A program made the translations under genes and the position numbers. From contig JAFGEY010000547.1 in the NCBI GenBank assembly GCA_016931365.1, positions 1-43,877 on the forward strand: a DNA stretch of 43,877 nucleotides, in the 5' to 3' direction. The notes under the pieces are model-generated. The model had not been told where the DNA came from. It did not search any database and worked only from the letters and a program-made list of their open reading frames with translations. Position 1 is the first letter of the stretch. Every line of letters begins with the position of its first letter. Origin of the DNA: Anaerolineae bacterium (lineage in GTDB: Bacteria; Chloroflexota; Anaerolineae; JAFGEY01). Of this stretch, positions 41,281 through 43,877 are shown one piece after another.

Positions 41281-41309
41281 TTGGTTTAGCATCTGCTGTG
41301 TGGTAAAAT
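41281..41309 (+). promoter_or_regulatory. Promoter of the double radical SAM gene
   Basis: TTGGTT (41281-41286) and TAAAAT (41304-41309) have a 17-base spacer, with TGG before the -10. Start is expected near 41316, inside the palindrome GTAACGTTAC. Confidence 0.6.
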
Positions 41310-41405
41310 ATGTGTAACGTTACCTCATTTCGCTTGGTTTACTCATCTCTGCATCATTGCTCGTGTGCTCGTGGACAGTTGCAAGATACTGAGGGCGGTG
41401 TTTCG

Positions 41406-43766
41406 ATGTCTCGGCATTTGATGCTCATTCCCTCGTTGGCCTGTCAGGCCCATTGCGCCTATTGCTTCGGGCCAAACCACGGGCCAATCATGCCGCATGC
41501 TGTCTTGGATGCCGCAGTGGACTGGATCGCTACAACTACCCCACCCGGAGATCTCCTCGAATTGACCTTCCACGGCGGCGAACCGCTCCTGGCTGGACGC
41601 GCCTGGTATGAGCGAAGTCTGCCTCTTCTGAGCTGGCGATTTGGCCGCCGCCTCAAATTGCACTTGCAAAGCAACCTCTGGTTGTTGGACGACGACTATT
41701 GTCGATTGTTCCAGGAATACGATGTCTCTTTGGGAACCAGTCTGGATGGACCCGAAAGTATCAACGACGCCCAGCGCGGCCAGGGATATTTCCGCTGCAC
41801 CATGCGGGGCGTGGAATTGGCGCGTCAACACGGGTTGGACGTGGGTTTTATATGCACCTTCACGTCGCAGTCCGCCCAACGCGCGGATGAGGTCTTTGAT
41901 TTCTTTCTCCAGCAGGCGATTGGTTTTAGCATCCACGCGGCTTTGGAGCCGCTATCTGCAAACAAATCTCAAGGACCGAGTTGGTCGCTTTCGCCTCAAG
42001 CCCATGGCGAGTTGCTGACCCATATGTTGGATCGCTATCTGGAAGATCCGGCGAAACTGCGTATTGGCACACTGGATTCGATGTGCCGCAGTGTCTCGGC
42101 TGGCAATGGGGGAATATGCACCTTTGGCGATTGTCTGGGCAAATACCTGGCGGTTGCGCCGAACGGTGACATATACACCTGCCAGCGTTTTATCGGCTGG
42201 CAGGAATTTCGTCTTGCCAATGTGCGCGATAAGCCAACAGCGGCCGATCTTGCGGCGACGCCGGCTTGGCGCATGTTTCAGGAGCGGCAGGAGCGTATCA
42301 CGGCAGAGTGCGGCCCATGCGCTCATCTGAATTATTGCCGCGGCGGGTGTCCTTATAATGCGCTGGTTGCAAGCGGCGGAAAGTTTGATGGAACCCTACG
42401 CGATCCCCATTGCCCGGCTTATAAACAAACTTTTGATTCGATCACCGACCGCGCCCTGGCGGAGGTCTTTTCTCAAGAAAATATGCAGGCAGTGGTAGAA
42501 GGGGGAAGCAGTAAATACGGCTTGATGCGCAAAGGCAGGTTATTGCAAATCATGCGCGGCGGTTCGCACCCGCAGGAGATGGCAAAACAGGCGCGCAAAG
42601 CCGTCGCGGCAGTGGCGCTGGCGGTCAGCACTTCGCCATCTGATGCAGTGGAAAAACTGGATCGCGTTGGCTTGGTGACCGACCCCGCGCGGGCTGTGCA
42701 AAGCCTGACGTCATTGCAGACGCAGCTCAAGTCTCAATCTCAGGGACTGGTCAATGCCTATCTGCACGTGACTTATGCCTGCAACCTTGCTTGCGATCAT
42801 TGTTACGCCTCCTCCAGCCCGCGCCAGACCGGTCAGGTCATGTCGGTGGAGTCCCTCAGCAGTTTGGTGGAAGCGTCAGCCAGAGCGGGTTTTGGTAAGG
42901 TAATCATCACAGGCGGCGAGCCGCTGGCTCATCCACATCGCAACACACTGTTGGACGCGCTGGCTCAACTTCGCCAGGCGGTCAAGCCCATGCAGATCGT
43001 TTTACGCACCAATCTGGCGTATTCATTATCAGCGAAATTGGGGGAACAAATCCTGCGCAGCGTTGACCAGATCGTAGTCAGCGTGGATGGCGACGAGGCA
43101 ACGCACGACACCCGGCGCGGGCCAGGGACGTATGCCCGCACGGTGACGAATTTGAAAGACCTGGCAGGTCTCCCAAATCTGCCAGGTCTCAACCCCCGAA
43201 TCGTCCTCGCTGCCACGCTCACGGCGGAACAGGCCGGTGGCCCAGAAGGCGACGCCGTGCGCGCGCTGGGTAAGGAGTTGGGCGTGGGCATGCGCTTCAA
43301 GCCGGTCTTGCCCCTGGGGCGCGCGGCGGAGGATGCCTTAATGCTCGAGTTTTACACCTCGCTGGATGATGAGAGCGAAACCCTTACCCGGCAAGCCAAC
43401 CCGCGTTCCACCTGTGGTTTGGGTATGAACCTGTATATTGCGCCGGATGGGGAATCTTTTCCGTGCTATGCGCTGATGGGTGCAGAACACCACCTGGGCA
43501 ATGCGTTCAGCGATGGGCTGGCAGGAGTTCTGGAATGGAACAACGCTTACCGCCGGGTTACGGTGGATAGCAACCGGCAGTGCCAGCATTGTGCAATGCG
43601 TTACCTGTGCGGCGGCTTTTGCCGCGCCTGGGGCAGCAGCGCCGACCCCGACGCACCGCCCACGGATTGTGCCGCCCTGTACGAACGAGCGCAGCACATT
43701 CTGACGGGCGCGTTGGAAGCGTTGGATGTGTCGGCAGAGCGGTGGCGAGCGGCAGGGCTGCCCTGA
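41406..43766 (+). CDS. Double radical SAM/SPASM protein, probable peptide- or protein-modifying enzyme
   Basis: A 786-residue protein with two complete radical SAM modules. Module 1 has the cluster motif CQAHCAYC (C13, C17, C20), HGGEPLLAG and a SPASM region (C238, C243, C259, C302, C305, C311, C315, C336; CGPCAHLNYCRGGCPYN). A basic, Ala-rich linker (about 360-450) leads to module 2: CNLACDHCY (C459, C463, C466), ITGGEPLAHP and a second SPASM region (C670, C687, C726, C729, C735, C739, C755). SPASM enzymes usually modify ribosomal peptides or proteins and hold extra Fe-S clusters. The CYCFGPN start recalls CbpB-type peptide maturases, a tentative link. ATG 41406 follows GAGGGCGGTG. The next gene starts 59 bases later. 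Confidence 0.85.
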   Translation: MSRHLMLIPSLACQAHCAYCFGPNHGPIMPHAVLDAAVDWIATTTPPGDLLELTFHGGEPLLAGRAWYERSLPLLSWRFGRRLKLHLQSNLWLLDDDYCRLFQEYDVSLGTSLDGPESINDAQRGQGYFRCTMRGVELARQHGLDVGFICTFTSQSAQRADEVFDFFLQQAIGFSIHAALEPLSANKSQGPSWSLSPQAHGELLTHMLDRYLEDPAKLRIGTLDSMCRSVSAGNGGICTFGDCLGKYLAVAPNGDIYTCQRFIGWQEFRLANVRDKPTAADLAATPAWRMFQERQERITAECGPCAHLNYCRGGCPYNALVASGGKFDGTLRDPHCPAYKQTFDSITDRALAEVFSQENMQAVVEGGSSKYGLMRKGRLLQIMRGGSHPQEMAKQARKAVAAVALAVSTSPSDAVEKLDRVGLVTDPARAVQSLTSLQTQLKSQSQGLVNAYLHVTYACNLACDHCYASSSPRQTGQVMSVESLSSLVEASARAGFGKVIITGGEPLAHPHRNTLLDALAQLRQAVKPMQIVLRTNLAYSLSAKLGEQILRSVDQIVVSVDGDEATHDTRRGPGTYARTVTNLKDLAGLPNLPGLNPRIVLAATLTAEQAGGPEGDAVRALGKELGVGMRFKPVLPLGRAAEDALMLEFYTSLDDESETLTRQANPRSTCGLGMNLYIAPDGESFPCYALMGAEHHLGNAFSDGLAGVLEWNNAYRRVTVDSNRQCQHCAMRYLCGGFCRAWGSSADPDAPPTDCAALYERAQHILTGALEALDVSAERWRAAGLP
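43158..43188. repeat. Palindromic repeat inside the radical SAM gene
   Basis: GACCTGGCAG (43158-43167) and its exact complement CTGCCAGGTC (43179-43188) flank 11 bases. In frame it encodes part of DLAGLPNLPGL. CCAGGTCTC is shared with the recR terminator hairpin. Confidence 0.75.
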
Positions 43767-43825
43767 TCAAAACCTTCATCAGCGACAGTATTATATCGAA
43801 TATATATGTTTAAAAGGAGCGCACA

Positions 43826-43877
43826 ATGGGACTGTTTGGCCCCCCGAACGTGGACAAGCTGAAGGCAAAGCGAGACG
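43826..43877 (+). CDS. N-terminus of a probable HEAT-repeat protein (partial, runs off right edge)
   Basis: ATG 43826 follows AAAAGGAG by about six bases and opens a frame reading MGLFGPPNVDKLKAKRD up to the window edge. This start closely matches, from memory, the opening of HEAT-repeat proteins of Chloroflexota and methanogens (MGLFG, NVxKLKAK). Only 17 residues are visible, so the call is provisional. It is 59 bases downstream of the radical SAM gene on the same strand and may be its partner or substrate; an AT-rich stretch (43788-43811) lies between. Confidence 0.5.
   Translation, partial: MGLFGPPNVDKLKAKRD

Larger units (their letters stand above)
41080..41405. other. Divergent intergenic region with promoters and three hairpins
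   Basis: This 326-base region separates the ABC pair from the radical SAM gene. It holds two divergent promoters and three hairpins: 41156-41172, 41209-41224 (GGCAG/CTGCC) and 41237-41260 (GGATTTGCCG with CGGCAAAATCC, one bulge). A 10-base palindrome GTAACGTTAC (41313-41322) sits at the expected start of radical SAM transcription. No small peptide gene could be supported on either strand. Confidence 0.6.

Noticed and set aside
41080..41292. N-terminal extension of ABC subunit 2 with an apparent membrane segment
   Set aside because: The phenylalanine-rich stretch is the translation of a terminator hairpin and its T tract, and the promoter lies inside this frame.
41310..41405. Cys-containing N-terminal extension or leader peptide of the radical SAM gene from ATG 41310
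   Set aside because: The ATG directly follows the predicted -10 box and would not be transcribed; a ribosome site precedes ATG 41406.
1..43877. CRISPR arrays, tRNA or rRNA genes, prophage genes
   Set aside because: No regularly spaced repeats, cloverleaf-like segments, rRNA signatures or phage structural genes were seen on reading through; tRNA absence was judged by eye only.

Overview
This is a GC-rich bacterial chromosome segment, densely coded and with no ribosomal RNA, tRNA or CRISPR array. The gene content suggests a Chloroflexota bacterium of the Anaerolineae type: large cytosolic GAF/PAS histidine kinases, a stand-alone Flp pilin, a tubulin-like protein next to a Ser/Thr kinase and an FHA protein, a VIT/von Willebrand protein, and a HEAT-repeat protein start at the right edge. 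The assignment rests on gene content only and is moderate.

Left part (1-11.9 kb). A minus-strand set holds a five-PAS hybrid histidine kinase, a family 39-type glycosyltransferase coupled to it by an ATGA overlap, and the start of what looks like an MFS transporter. A response-regulator/GAF/PAS histidine kinase runs divergently. Next comes the most interesting block, a minus-strand operon (11829 to 7126) of three translationally close genes: a tail-anchored Ser/Thr kinase with an altered catalytic loop, a membrane protein with a zinc ribbon and FHA domain, and a large tubulin-like membrane protein whose nucleotide-binding loop is degenerate. It reads as a phospho-signalling device acting on a membrane-bound tubulin homologue.

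Middle (12-24 kb). Housekeeping and small genes: a Trm112-like zinc protein, a GNAT acetyltransferase, an rRNA uracil methyltransferase coupled to a small membrane protein, a 48-residue Flp pilin, a secreted VIT/vWA protein, a 59-residue glycine-zipper protein, a metallo-beta-lactamase hydrolase, the Fe-S carrier Mrp/ApbC, a Gfo/Idh/MocA oxidoreductase, and a CYTH-HTH-HD-CHAD fusion likely tied to polyphosphate.

Signalling block (24-33.4 kb). Two tandem GAF/PAS histidine kinases, a DUF456 membrane protein in the opposite direction, then a REC-GAF kinase, an OmpR-type regulator and a solute-binding lipoprotein with no transporter genes beside it. With the two kinases at the left edge, the window has five histidine kinases and only one stand-alone response regulator.

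Right part (33.4-43.9 kb). ybaB-recR; a trans-sulfuration PLP enzyme with a TauE/SafE-type permease; an IS1-family insertion with a frameshifted transposase; a heterodimeric ABC exporter; and a double radical-SAM/SPASM protein followed by the start of a probable HEAT-repeat protein. Most convincing promoters in the window carry an extended -10 (TGN before TATAAT-like), and the gene order is punctuated by strong hairpin terminators.
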